In this document: piece by piece, positions 15,327-24,067 of the stretch | How positions within the stretch are numbered: position 1 is the stretch's first letter | Layout: each line of letters starts with the position of its first letter | From: Bacteroidetes bacterium UBA2364 | GTDB taxonomy: Bacteria; Bacteroidota; Rhodothermia; Rhodothermales; UBA2364 | NCBI GenBank assembly: GCA_002344075.1 | Contig: DDTM01000040.1 | Coordinates: forward strand, 1 to 24,080 | Length of the DNA stretch: 24,080 bases | Direction: 5' to 3' | Made by a program: the position numbers and the translations under genes | Notes under the pieces: generated by a model | Seen by the model: only the letters and a program-made list of their open reading frames with translations | Told to the model about the DNA's origin: nothing | Databases searched by the model: none

Positions 15327-15842
15327 TTAATCGTTTGCCAAGATACACTGGAGGATTGCCACATCTTGCCATTCACCATTCATAAAACCGACCTGTTCCT
15401 GAATCCCAATAATCCGATAACCAAACTTTTCATGAAAACGGATGCTACCTTCATTGGAACGCCATATACGTGCAATCAGATGATGAAACCCCAAATGCCG
15501 ACAAGTATGGATGGTTTTTTTCTGTAAAAAATGCCCTATCCCTTTTCTTGTTGCAGTGGAATCTAAATAGATAGAGGTTTCTGCAGTAAAGCGATAACCT
15601 GCTTTGGCGCTCCATAACTTAATGGCCGACCAGCCAAGAACCTCTCCACGATCGGTGACCACAAAATAATGTTCACGGTCTTGGAGGCCGGCGATCAAAT
15701 TGACAAAGTAATCCGGTGGCTTGGGCGCATCGTCCATGGTGGCATTTTGTGCGTTAATGGCTGAATTATAGATTTCCACCATACGCAAAGCATCATTGGG
15801 GATGGCTATCCGAAAATGCAAGTGGCGAGATTCTGGAGGCAT
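15327..15842 (-). CDS. GNAT acetyltransferase, phosphinothricin/MnaT-like
   Basis: Probable N-acetyltransferase of the Pat/MnaT branch, which acetylates phosphinothricin, methionine derivatives or other amino acid-like amines. It has 171 residues, the usual length. It begins with RIAIPNDALRMVEIYNSAI and ends with RFHEKFGYRIIGIQEQVGF and NGEWQDVAILQ, both typical. In the acetyl-CoA loop, TRKGIG (98-103), the family's R/Q is replaced by T98, a modest change that may not abolish binding. GGAGG on the minus strand (plus 15847-15851) sits four bases before ATG 15842, so the start is firm. It follows the NTF2-like gene with a 10-nt gap, suggesting one transcript. Confidence 0.84.
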   Translation of the reverse strand: MPPESRHLHFRIAIPNDALRMVEIYNSAINAQNATMDDAPKPPDYFVNLIAGLQDREHYFVVTDRGEVLGWSAIKLWSAKAGYRFTAETSIYLDSTATRKGIGHFLQKKTIHTCRHLGFHHLIARIWRSNEGSIRFHEKFGYRIIGIQEQVGFMNGEWQDVAILQCILAND

Positions 15843-15852
15843 ACTCCCTCCC

Positions 15853-16755
15853 TTATTTACGCTTCGGTTTTTTCCCTGTTACCAGTTGGATAAAGCCATT
15901 TATTTTGTCGTTTGGGACGGTTACGGCCAAGTTATAATGTTGGATTTTCCAACCTTCAGATGTGAGTACTAACACACCAGAACCTCGACAAACACCCATC
16001 CACGTATCCAACAATTCATCCCACCATGCGGTTCTTCCATCCTGACTGATCATGATATGGCGGTTTTTTGGCTTAAAATCCCACGCCGTTTGGCCTTGAA
16101 AATACTTCATCCCCCACGCTTCGAATTCCGGTCGCGTCCAACGTTCGGTTTCATCAGTACCCAGATACACCCCGTCTGCGTTCATGCTACCAAAGAAAAC
16201 ATTTTCGTCGGCGGTTGCTGCGGCGCGGTGCCAAGCATCAATAAAGGTATTTAGCGAGGTTTTTAGTGTAGGAAGCAGGTTTTTAGGGTCGTCGCAGTTG
16301 GTGCGACTACGAGTGTCTAACAAGAAGAGGATTTTCCAACCATTGTCGGTTTCTACGAATTGCATAGAGTTGTGGCCGCAGTGGCTGAGTTTATCGCCGA
16401 TATAAAAGGTGTAAGGCATCCAAGCCGTGGCAAGTGATCCATCCATGCGGATATCTACTGCGCCGATGCGTTCGTCCCAAATTTGTGGGTGTGGTTTCCC
16501 TACTGCTTCCAGAAAATTACGTGGCGAATCCTCGGTTTGGGCTTGTGGCTTGCCGTTTCGATCCAAGAAAGTAGTACCCATTTTTATTTTTGGGTGGAAG
16601 GCGGAGCGCACCATCGTGCTGTCTCCTTTCCTCATGCCATCAAAAAGGGTTTGTATGACTTCCATTACCGCATCTTTGGCGGGTTTTTGTGCATGAAGAG
16701 TGGGAACAGAAACCGACATAATAAGGATAATGACAAAAAAATAAAGGATACGCAT
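15853..16755 (-). CDS. Secreted protein with two NTF2-like (SnoaL/DUF4440-type) domains
   Basis: Exported protein of 300 residues. A signal peptide (MRIL, hydrophobic core, TLHAQ) is followed by two NTF2-fold units. The first is about 28-155, with MEVIQTLFDGMRKGDSTMV, FHPKIKMGTTF and WKILFLLDTR. The second is about 167-290, with FIDAWHRAAATADENVFFGS, TRPEFEAWGMKYF and WKIQHYNLAVTVP. The second has the pattern of SnoaL_3-type nuclear-transport-like domains. Such proteins often bind small molecules or act as unassigned periplasmic proteins; catalytic residues are not evident. The tandem arrangement may reflect a duplication. It heads the minus-strand run and is divergent from the 926-residue propeller protein (81-nt gap). 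The K-rich tail KKPKRK is of unknown significance. Confidence 0.8.
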   Translation of the reverse strand: MRILYFFVIILIMSVSVPTLHAQKPAKDAVMEVIQTLFDGMRKGDSTMVRSAFHPKIKMGTTFLDRNGKPQAQTEDSPRNFLEAVGKPHPQIWDERIGAVDIRMDGSLATAWMPYTFYIGDKLSHCGHNSMQFVETDNGWKILFLLDTRSRTNCDDPKNLLPTLKTSLNTFIDAWHRAAATADENVFFGSMNADGVYLGTDETERWTRPEFEAWGMKYFQGQTAWDFKPKNRHIMISQDGRTAWWDELLDTWMGVCRGSGVLVLTSEGWKIQHYNLAVTVPNDKINGFIQLVTGKKPKRK

Positions 16756-16836
16756 GAGTTGTAGGGTTCTTGGGTTATCTTAAAAGGCTTTATTCAGTAG
16801 CTATTGTTTTATCTTTTCAAGTTAATCGTTGGATTC

Positions 16837-19617
16837 ATGATTGCCAAAACCTTGCGTTATTTTTTTCTCTTTAGTCTCTTCATGGTCTGGGTTTTATTGC
16901 TTCCGGTATGGGTTAAGGCCCAATTTGGGGAATTGCTATATCGTCCGAAAGGGCTTAAATACAAGGTACTTAAAACAGATCATTTTGACCTTATCCATTA
17001 TGAAGGTCAGGAGGAAACAGCACGTCAGGCGGCAACCATTCTCGAAAGTAACCTGCCTGAAACCCAAAAATTAATAGGCAACTATGAATCGTTTCGACTT
17101 TCGGTGACCTTAAATGGTTACAACGATGCCTCTAATGGGTTTGTGACCGTCTTGCCATTCCGCTCGGAGGTCGAGGTACCTGCTATACGCGGAAAGTACC
17201 TACACCCCGGTACCGAAAATTGGTTGGAAGGGGTTTTGCCCCATGAGTTGGTTCATGCGGTAGAGATTGATCATTATAAGCGCAATACGTTAACAAGACT
17301 TTTTCCGGAATGGGCACGTGTCACCAATGCCTTTCGCCCTTCTGGGTTTTTGGAAGGGGTTGCCGTTTATCGAGAAAGTAAATTGCACGATGGTGAAGTG
17401 GGTAGGTTAAATCATCCATTTTTTATGATGCAGTATCGTGCGTCAATGGGCAGTCCTTTAGGATGGACGTTGAACCAAGCCATTACGCCCAATTATTACG
17501 GTATGCCTTCTGGAAGACATTATTTAGGTGGTGCATATCTGGTTCGGTTCTTCGCAGACGAATTTGGAGATGGGACATATCAGCGATATAGCAAAGCCTT
17601 TGCCAAAAGACCTTATTTGGGAACGGCGTATGCCCTATATAAAGCTACGGGAAAATGGCCCTACGAGTTGAACAAAATGTTTCGTGAGCAAGAAATTCAA
17701 TCCGAACGCCGACGGATTGGAAAACTGGGTGCAATCACCAAACCACAACTTTTTGAGAACCGTATCGGAACTTTCCACAACAATCCTATCTGGATAGACG
17801 ACAAAACAGTGCTTACTTATGGTAGGGGCTATCATAACCGTCCGGGATTTTATCTGACGGACGTTCTGTCTGGGGCGACACGGGTATTGGCTCACGAACA
17901 AATCAATGAAGACCATGCGTTCTCATTCGACCCAAACAGCCGTGAAGTGTTGTGGGGAGACTACAATGATGTATTAAATACCCCTACACAGTTCATTTCG
18001 GACATCAATAAGTTGATGTTAGACACCGGAAAAAAGAAGCAGATAACGAATCGAAAACGGGTATTTACACCGATTCGTGGCGAGAATGGGGTGCTTTGGG
18101 CAACCCAAAATCAAGGTGAATCTTCGGATTGGGTGGAAGTTTTGCCCAACGGAGAGACCAAAACCGTGTGCGCATCGGGCTATGGCCGTATTTTGGAGAT
18201 TGCGCCTCGTCCGGGCACGGAAGAAGTTTACGTATTGCTCACCGTAAAAGGAGAACAAGGAATTTTTAAGACCAAAATAGCCGAAACTTGTACTTTTGAG
18301 CCTGTAGCACTGACTGGAAAAGGGTCTGTTTTTGATCCTTCTTGGAGCCGCGATGGTCGTTGGATGTTGTTCACAGCTGATTCTACGGGTGTTCCAAATG
18401 TCTATGCTTGGGATGCAAGAACCAATCAGCACTTTCGTCTGACGAATGCCCCTTATGGGGCGTATGAGGCCGCTTTCTCGCCCGATGGCACCCGGATTGC
18501 GTTTGTGTGGTATGGCCGCGAACAAGAAAGCATTGGGCTTTTGCCATTTATTCCGGAAAAACTGAAAGTGGCGCAAGGATTTGCACAAAGCGGAAAGGAC
18601 AAAAACTGGGCTGAAATGCTTGCACAAGTGCCGATTGACCCATACGAAGGCGGGGTTTTAGTGCCATATAAACCCCTTAATTACTTGAAAAATCTGGTGT
18701 CACCAGTTTCTGCCCGTCTGGTGGATAAGGAAAAATCTGGCTTAGGACTACAAGTTACCATGATGGATGTCCTTCAGCAGTTTAAGACAACGGCTTCTGC
18801 TCTTTGGCTGGGAAAAAGACCATGGGGCGAAGTTTCTATTGGGACGGCGCGACTCCCTTTCCGACCTACATTTTCGGCCTTTAATCGTCCGGCGTATAGA
18901 TTGGGCGATGTAGAAGAATTGGGAATGGGTTTGTCACTTACCAAACCACTCATCCGCCAAAGTGGCGTTTTTCCAGTGCAAGCCGATATTGCTCTTTCGG
19001 GCTTTCAGCGATGGTTACGTCCGTATGACTTAGGAGGGGATTTTACGGCGAATACGAGGGTTTTAGGTAAATTCTCACTCTATCACAAGGCGCAGGCCAA
19101 TATCCGCGATTTGCGTCCGAATACCGGAACTATTCTTGCTGTAAATGGCAACTGGGACAAATCAAAAGGGGAAGAAAAGGGATTGTTGTCCTTTGATGTG
19201 GCCGCCGATCGTTACATAGGATATGGTAAAGAGCGCAACCGTAGTGGTAAGGTTTCGGTGGTTTATGCTGCATTTAATGAAGCCGATGAACATTTTTTAC
19301 CTTCGCTTCGTATTCCGGGCTACTCCACAACGCCAATTGGACGACATTTTCTACGGATTGGAGCCGATTACCTCACGCCCGTTTGGTACATTGATCGTGG
19401 CATCATGACCTTACCAGTTCATGCGGATGTGCTCTATGCGACGCTCTTTGGCAATTCGGTCATCAATACCACCCAAATGGAAAAAAGGCATACGGCATTT
19501 GGGGTAGGTTTGGGGCTTCGATTCCGGATCTTGAGAAATATGGCCTTGGATGTACAGTACAATCTGGTCTATAAAGTACAAGACCAGAACTTTATGGGTG
19601 AATTTTATAGCAACTAA
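16837..19617 (+). CDS. Large exported gluzincin-type peptidase/beta-propeller/barrel protein
   Basis: A 926-residue exported protein. ATG 16837 gives a signal peptide (AKTLR, long hydrophobic stretch, VKAQ); the frame is open to a TTG at 16804, which is less likely. The N-terminal domain (about 30-290) carries HELVH (136-140) and, 33 residues on, the E173 of GFLEGVAVYRES, the layout of a gluzincin zinc peptidase. A beta-propeller region (about 310-585) includes a TolB/PD40-type repeat, VFDPSWSRDGRWMLFTAD, and FSPDGTRIAFVWYG. The last third (about 640-926) is strand-rich. It ends in GVGLGLRFRILRNMALDVQY, which resembles the C-terminal strands of Omp85-like outer-membrane barrels. Together these suggest a surface-anchored metalloprotease. 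The activity and barrel are inferred; the three parts are visible. No operon partner is obvious, except perhaps the membrane protein 58 nt downstream. Confidence 0.8.
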   Translation: MIAKTLRYFFLFSLFMVWVLLLPVWVKAQFGELLYRPKGLKYKVLKTDHFDLIHYEGQEETARQAATILESNLPETQKLIGNYESFRLSVTLNGYNDASNGFVTVLPFRSEVEVPAIRGKYLHPGTENWLEGVLPHELVHAVEIDHYKRNTLTRLFPEWARVTNAFRPSGFLEGVAVYRESKLHDGEVGRLNHPFFMMQYRASMGSPLGWTLNQAITPNYYGMPSGRHYLGGAYLVRFFADEFGDGTYQRYSKAFAKRPYLGTAYALYKATGKWPYELNKMFREQEIQSERRRIGKLGAITKPQLFENRIGTFHNNPIWIDDKTVLTYGRGYHNRPGFYLTDVLSGATRVLAHEQINEDHAFSFDPNSREVLWGDYNDVLNTPTQFISDINKLMLDTGKKKQITNRKRVFTPIRGENGVLWATQNQGESSDWVEVLPNGETKTVCASGYGRILEIAPRPGTEEVYVLLTVKGEQGIFKTKIAETCTFEPVALTGKGSVFDPSWSRDGRWMLFTADSTGVPNVYAWDARTNQHFRLTNAPYGAYEAAFSPDGTRIAFVWYGREQESIGLLPFIPEKLKVAQGFAQSGKDKNWAEMLAQVPIDPYEGGVLVPYKPLNYLKNLVSPVSARLVDKEKSGLGLQVTMMDVLQQFKTTASALWLGKRPWGEVSIGTARLPFRPTFSAFNRPAYRLGDVEELGMGLSLTKPLIRQSGVFPVQADIALSGFQRWLRPYDLGGDFTANTRVLGKFSLYHKAQANIRDLRPNTGTILAVNGNWDKSKGEEKGLLSFDVAADRYIGYGKERNRSGKVSVVYAAFNEADEHFLPSLRIPGYSTTPIGRHFLRIGADYLTPVWYIDRGIMTLPVHADVLYATLFGNSVINTTQMEKRHTAFGVGLGLRFRILRNMALDVQYNLVYKVQDQNFMGEFYSN

Positions 19618-19675
19618 AACCTTTCAGGCCAAGATCTATCGGGCAAGCGAGGTTGTGTTTAAATCCGTTATAGGT

Positions 19676-20791
19676 ATGGAAAATAGCCCATCATCCACTC
19701 CAAAAGCCGAAAGAAACGCTTTTGAAGGGCCGCAATGGGTGGATTATCTTTTTGCTTGCCTCTTGCCGGTGGTTTGTTTTTTTATGTGGGAAATCTATTT
19801 AGACCCCACTTGGCAATCGGGCGATAAAACTTTCATTGGCCTCTTAATGGGGCCCACTTGGTCGTGGTACTTTTGGCCACTACTCCTTGTTGCGGCCATT
19901 TCATTGGTAATGGCTGGTGGAAAAATGACAAGCATGCGCTATGGTCTTATCCAAACAGGGCTTTATACAGGCATAGTATTGGGGATTCATTATAGTGTTC
20001 TCATGTCCTTATCGTTGTTTAATGACCATAGTTTATTTTGGGTAGTTGGACTTGTATTACAATATGTATTATCTGCTCTTGTGTATGGATTGCTTATAAA
20101 GCGTCCAATACTTTTGGGATGGATTGTTGGGGTGTATCTATTGGTTGGGGGGGTGGTGGTTATGGGTGGATATTTTTTTAATGAAAGCACCACTTTGGGC
20201 AGCATATTTGTGCCTTTATTGTTTTTTCCGGTTTTGGGTCCAGGACTATATACCCTTGTTTTTATACGTAATTCAGTCGAAATCCGAAAATGGCAACATT
20301 CCAACCAGAATCTTTTGGTCTGGTTTTTGGGTTGGTTAGGTTTATATGGTGCTGCGTGGTATTTTACTTGGCAAGCGGCGGTAAAGTTTTATGCCCAATT
20401 GCCGGTAGAGCCTCCCGGTGACTGTTATATTGCCTCAGCCGCTGCCAAAGGGCATCGTAAGTGGGTGAAGCATGAAGTGGTTATTTTGCCGAGTGGGAAG
20501 CCATTCCTCCTAAACCGCCAACTTCAGGTATTAAAGACCGCCGAGTTGGGTATAAAAGCCCTTTACCCAAAGGGACACCGTGCCATGAGAATGATTTATG
20601 ATCGTTGCGGGCCGTTTTTGGTACACAACTGGGTATGTCGTTCCAAATGGCATGCAGATTTGGCATATCTTTTCCTTAAACCCGTGGAATGGGCGGCAAA
20701 CGCCCTCATTAGGTTCCTTTTCCCCGAAATGCGCGTTTCGGACGTTTATTTGGGAAGCAGATCTACCGTTGAAGCATCATCTTTTTCGTGA
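19676..20791 (+). CDS. Seven-helix membrane protein with CYIASAAAKGH motif (DUF6688-like)
   Basis: A 371-residue integral membrane protein of unknown function. ATG 19676 is chosen since residues encoded upstream overlap the previous gene; TAGGT before it is a weak Shine-Dalgarno. About seven helices (21-42, 62-81, 88-113, 120-141, 145-168, 175-197, 212-238) precede a soluble C-terminal domain. That domain begins with GDCYIASAAAKGHRKWVKHE (C250 first cysteine) and continues to YDRCGPFLVHNWVCRSKWHADLAYL. The cysteine-aromatic-I-A-x-A-A pattern resembles the CFI-box seen in other bacterial membrane proteins and, from memory, DUF6688. The function is unknown. Its 3' end overlaps the opposite-strand BNR gene by 29 nt. 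Confidence 0.65.
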   Translation: MENSPSSTPKAERNAFEGPQWVDYLFACLLPVVCFFMWEIYLDPTWQSGDKTFIGLLMGPTWSWYFWPLLLVAAISLVMAGGKMTSMRYGLIQTGLYTGIVLGIHYSVLMSLSLFNDHSLFWVVGLVLQYVLSALVYGLLIKRPILLGWIVGVYLLVGGVVVMGGYFFNESTTLGSIFVPLLFFPVLGPGLYTLVFIRNSVEIRKWQHSNQNLLVWFLGWLGLYGAAWYFTWQAAVKFYAQLPVEPPGDCYIASAAAKGHRKWVKHEVVILPSGKPFLLNRQLQVLKTAELGIKALYPKGHRAMRMIYDRCGPFLVHNWVCRSKWHADLAYLFLKPVEWAANALIRFLFPEMRVSDVYLGSRSTVEASSFS

Positions 20792-23300
20792 CAATCGCTT
20801 GTGGGGTTGCCAAGCGAATCACATATGTGCCATTTGGTAGATCATTAGCTGAAAAGGCAAAACGGTGCGTTCCAATAGCAAGCGGTGCATCCAAAAGAGA
20901 CCGAATCCGCCGACCCTGCACATCAAAGATTTCTAAACGCACCGATTGTGGGAATGGATTTTCTATCTCAATCGTGCCTTGTTGCTTTATCGGATTCGGG
21001 AAAAGGGTGAGTAGGGTTTTTTTATCTGGAACGGCCTCGTCTTCTCGTGCAACAGGAGAATTAGACAGGGGTAACTTATACATTCCACGGCCATGCGTAC
21101 CAGCAATCAGGAATGAACGATCGGGCGTGATCTTAAAATCATAAACAGGAGTTGTGGGCATCCCCAATCCAAGCGGTTCCCAAGTTGCACCGTAATTTCC
21201 TGTCACAAACGCCCCTGCATCGGTCCCGATAAAGATGTTGGAAGGGAATAAAGGGTCTATGGCTAAAGCATTAATCGGTAAGTCTGGTAAATTAGATGAA
21301 ATGTTTTGCCAATTTACTCCGAAATTACTCGTCCTGAATACATGAGGTTGCGGGTCATAAAACTTCAGGCCAGAAAAGGTAACCACAGCGGCAGCGGCAT
21401 CTTTGGGATCTACGGCAATGCGGGTTACCCAACGATTAGGCAAGCCTGCCGAAATATTGGTCCATGTTTCCGCATAATTGTTTGTCATCCAAACCTGACC
21501 ATCATCGGTCCCGGCGTAAACCACATTCCGGTCTGTGGGCGAAACCGCAATGGTGGTAATAGCGCCCATTCTGGAGGCACTCGGCGAACGGGGTAATACA
21601 GGAGAAACCGCAGTCCAATTGCTTGCACCATTCTCGGTGCGATAAATCCGGTTTGTGCCCAAATACAATGTTTCCGGATTGTGCGGATCCATGATTACGG
21701 GCATAGACCAATCACGCTTTTCGCTGCTGTTTACTCCCGTTAGGGCGTTTCTGAAAGAAGAACCTCCATTAATAGATTTACCAAGGCCCCCATTTTGGGA
21801 TTCCGCATAAATGATGTTCGGGTTTGTGGGATGAACAATCACATAGAAGCCATCCCCGCCGTAGATCGAACCCCAATCTGATGTGCCACCTGTAAGGGTA
21901 CGGATGGTCCCGTTATCTTGTGTGCCGCCCAATAACCGAAGCGGGTTGGAAGGATCATAATTAATTTCATAAAACTGTGTTATCGGCAAATCACCGCTCG
22001 GAGCCCAGCTAAATCCATTATTGGAAGAGATGTCAACGCCTCCGTCATTGCCAGTCAGGATTTGAGTGGGATTTTGTGGATGAAAGGCCATCGAATGAAA
22101 ATCTACGTGCATATTTCCGGTCACATTGGTAAAAGTTTGGCCCCCATCCACCGATCGCATACATTGTACTTGCATCACAAAAACCAGGTTGGGATCCGTT
22201 GGATGAATGCGAATTTGTCCGAAATACCATGTAAATCCTCCGTCAACACCGCTAAGGGTACTCATTGCGCCCGTTAATGCCCATGTGTTACCGCCATCTT
22301 CTGTTTTGTAAAGGCCACTTAAGGAAGAGCCATCGCTATACAAGGCCATCAGGATGTTGGGCGAACTGGCTGCAATGGCCAATCCAATACGCCCGATATT
22401 CACTTGCTTGGTGTCGGGGAGGCCATTACTCAGGCGTTGCCAAGAGTCTCCGCCGTCGGTGCTGCGGTAAATCCCGCTGGAAGGCCCATAAAGGTGGGTG
22501 TTAAAATCTGGTCGCCGAACACGTTCCCAAGCGGCTGCATAAAGGATATTGGGATTTATGGGGTGTTGCACCAAGTCCACGACACCCGTAGAATCCGATA
22601 TAAACATTATCTTTTCCCATGAATCACCTCCATTCTTAGAGCGATAAACGCCTCTGTCTGGATTGGGGTGGAAGTACGAGCCTACTGCTGCCACAAAAAT
22701 CCGCTGTGGATTTTTGTGATCTATTAGCACCCGACCGATCGAGGTGGTTTGTCCCAGCCCCTTATATGTCCAAGAAGTTCCGCCATCTATGGATTTATAC
22801 AAGCCCCCACCAGCAAAGTTATTGTGCCCACCATTGGCCTCTCCAGTTCCCAGATACAAATTCTCCGGATTTTGAGGATCCACTCCCAAGTCGCCAATGG
22901 TTTGAATGGGCAATTGATCGGTAATGGCATTCCAATTATTACCGCCGTTGGTGCTCTTAAAAAGTCCTCCTGTAGCAGAAGCCGCATAGACAATGTTCGG
23001 ATTTTGTGGATTGTATTCCAAGTCCACCACTCGACCGCCAATGTTGGTAGGCCCTGCAAAATTCCATGAAAGGTTAGACCAGATGTTCCGTTTTTGGAGG
23101 GCTTGCGTGTGCATCATGGCAATGTGGTTAAGTGCTTTCTGATACACGTCCGGATCTGCTTGCCCAAAGGGATACAACCGTTGGAGATAGGCGCGTTCGG
23201 CAGGGCGAAGGTCTTTGCCTTCTTCCCGATGACTGTGCTCCGTGCAGCCTCCGAAGAGAAGCAAGGCGAAGGAGAAGTAAAACAACAGTCTGGCAAGCAT
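20763..23300 (-). CDS. BNR-repeat (sortilin/sialidase-type propeller) protein with T9SS C-terminal sorting domain
   Basis: Surface or secreted protein of 845 residues. N-terminal hydrophobic segment (about 5-18) runs into FGGC with C19, a near-lipobox. Residues about 75-750 are BNR/Asp-box repeats forming one or more propellers; at least 12 copies of the x-S/T-x-[DN]-G-G-x-[ST]-W type are visible, such as KSTNGGNNWNAI (115-126), KSIDGGTSWTY and RSTDGGDSWQRL. It also has the FCB-typical opening GPTNIGGRVVD (83-93). A 75-80 residue type A sorting domain (about 765-845) starts at TLFPNPIKQQGTIEIENPFP and ends LPNGTYVIRLAT...KKMMLQR, which directs export through the type IX system. Such BNR proteins are often called glycosyl hydrolases, but there are no sialidase catalytic residues to support that. 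Divergent from nadD (179 nt). Confidence 0.88.
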   Translation of the reverse strand: MLARLLFYFSFALLLFGGCTEHSHREEGKDLRPAERAYLQRLYPFGQADPDVYQKALNHIAMMHTQALQKRNIWSNLSWNFAGPTNIGGRVVDLEYNPQNPNIVYAASATGGLFKSTNGGNNWNAITDQLPIQTIGDLGVDPQNPENLYLGTGEANGGHNNFAGGGLYKSIDGGTSWTYKGLGQTTSIGRVLIDHKNPQRIFVAAVGSYFHPNPDRGVYRSKNGGDSWEKIMFISDSTGVVDLVQHPINPNILYAAAWERVRRPDFNTHLYGPSSGIYRSTDGGDSWQRLSNGLPDTKQVNIGRIGLAIAASSPNILMALYSDGSSLSGLYKTEDGGNTWALTGAMSTLSGVDGGFTWYFGQIRIHPTDPNLVFVMQVQCMRSVDGGQTFTNVTGNMHVDFHSMAFHPQNPTQILTGNDGGVDISSNNGFSWAPSGDLPITQFYEINYDPSNPLRLLGGTQDNGTIRTLTGGTSDWGSIYGGDGFYVIVHPTNPNIIYAESQNGGLGKSINGGSSFRNALTGVNSSEKRDWSMPVIMDPHNPETLYLGTNRIYRTENGASNWTAVSPVLPRSPSASRMGAITTIAVSPTDRNVVYAGTDDGQVWMTNNYAETWTNISAGLPNRWVTRIAVDPKDAAAAVVTFSGLKFYDPQPHVFRTSNFGVNWQNISSNLPDLPINALAIDPLFPSNIFIGTDAGAFVTGNYGATWEPLGLGMPTTPVYDFKITPDRSFLIAGTHGRGMYKLPLSNSPVAREDEAVPDKKTLLTLFPNPIKQQGTIEIENPFPQSVRLEIFDVQGRRIRSLLDAPLAIGTHRFAFSANDLPNGTYVIRLATPQAIVTKKMMLQR

Positions 23301-23479
23301 GGTGGATTATATTTAGACATTGGGGGGAAAAAGAAGATACGAATATCTGAAGAGGTTGATCGTACAAGGTTGGATTTTTTCCATGGATGTAAGTTCGATG
23401 CATAGCCGCTTGGCGCATACGTATAAATACAAATTGCCGTAAAATGGGTTATTTTCTGAGACAACAACAATCTAATGTC

Positions 23480-24067
23480 ATGAAAAAACAGATTGGAATT
23501 TTTGGCGGCTCGTTTAATCCTCCGCACATAGGACATTTGCTACTGGCTGAGTGGTTGGGAGAGGCTGCGAACTTGGACGAAGTTTGGTGGATGCCTGCCG
23601 CTACACCACCGCATAAAGTGCTGGCAGGAAGGGTGTCCGGAGAAATTAGGTTGGGCATGGTGGAAGCGGTCATTATGGGTAATGCGCGTTTTAGAAGTTG
23701 CGACTTCGAGGTGCGTAAAGGAAATATCTCTTATACAGTCGAGACCTTGCGTGCATTCGAGGAACGTTATCCCGAAATGCAGTTTTCACTTATTATAGGC
23801 GGCGATAGCCTGCAACAATTCCATACATGGCGTCTATATCCGGAAATATTGCAACGTGCCCGTTTATTGGTCTATAACCGTGTTGGAACTGATTTTTCGG
23901 AAGTTCATCCGGAGATTATGGCCCATGCCACCCTCTTTCCTGCACCGCTGATTGAACTTTCCAGTACCGCCATTCGGGAAAGAATTCGGCAAGGATTGTC
24001 TATTCGGTATCAAGTTCCCGAAGCTGTCCGCGAGATTATATCGTCCGAATGCTTGTATCAGGTGTAA
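23480..24067 (+). CDS. nadD: Nicotinate-nucleotide adenylyltransferase
   Basis: Adenylates nicotinate mononucleotide to deamido-NAD in NAD biosynthesis, cytosolic. The 195-residue protein has the nucleotidyltransferase motif GGSFNPPHIGH (9-19) and the C-terminal SSTAIRERI, the S-x-T-x-x-R signature for ATP binding. Other family marks are WWMPAATPPHK and FSLIIGGDSLQQFHTW. ATG 23480 gives the canonical MKKQIGIFGGSFNPPH start; an upstream in-frame ATG at 23444 would add 12 residues without family support. The gene ends 13 bp before the window edge. Confidence 0.95.
   Translation: MKKQIGIFGGSFNPPHIGHLLLAEWLGEAANLDEVWWMPAATPPHKVLAGRVSGEIRLGMVEAVIMGNARFRSCDFEVRKGNISYTVETLRAFEERYPEMQFSLIIGGDSLQQFHTWRLYPEILQRARLLVYNRVGTDFSEVHPEIMAHATLFPAPLIELSSTAIRERIRQGLSIRYQVPEAVREIISSECLYQV

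Noticed and set aside
18019..18627. Minus-strand open frame of 202 codons inside the propeller protein gene
   Set aside because: Antisense to a well-supported coding gene, with no recognisable motif; a shadow frame.
23114..23536. Minus-strand open frame of 140 codons covering the nadD upstream region
   Set aside because: It overlaps the start of the BNR gene and the nadD start region, has no start signal and shows low-complexity, cysteine-rich shadow composition; no family signature.
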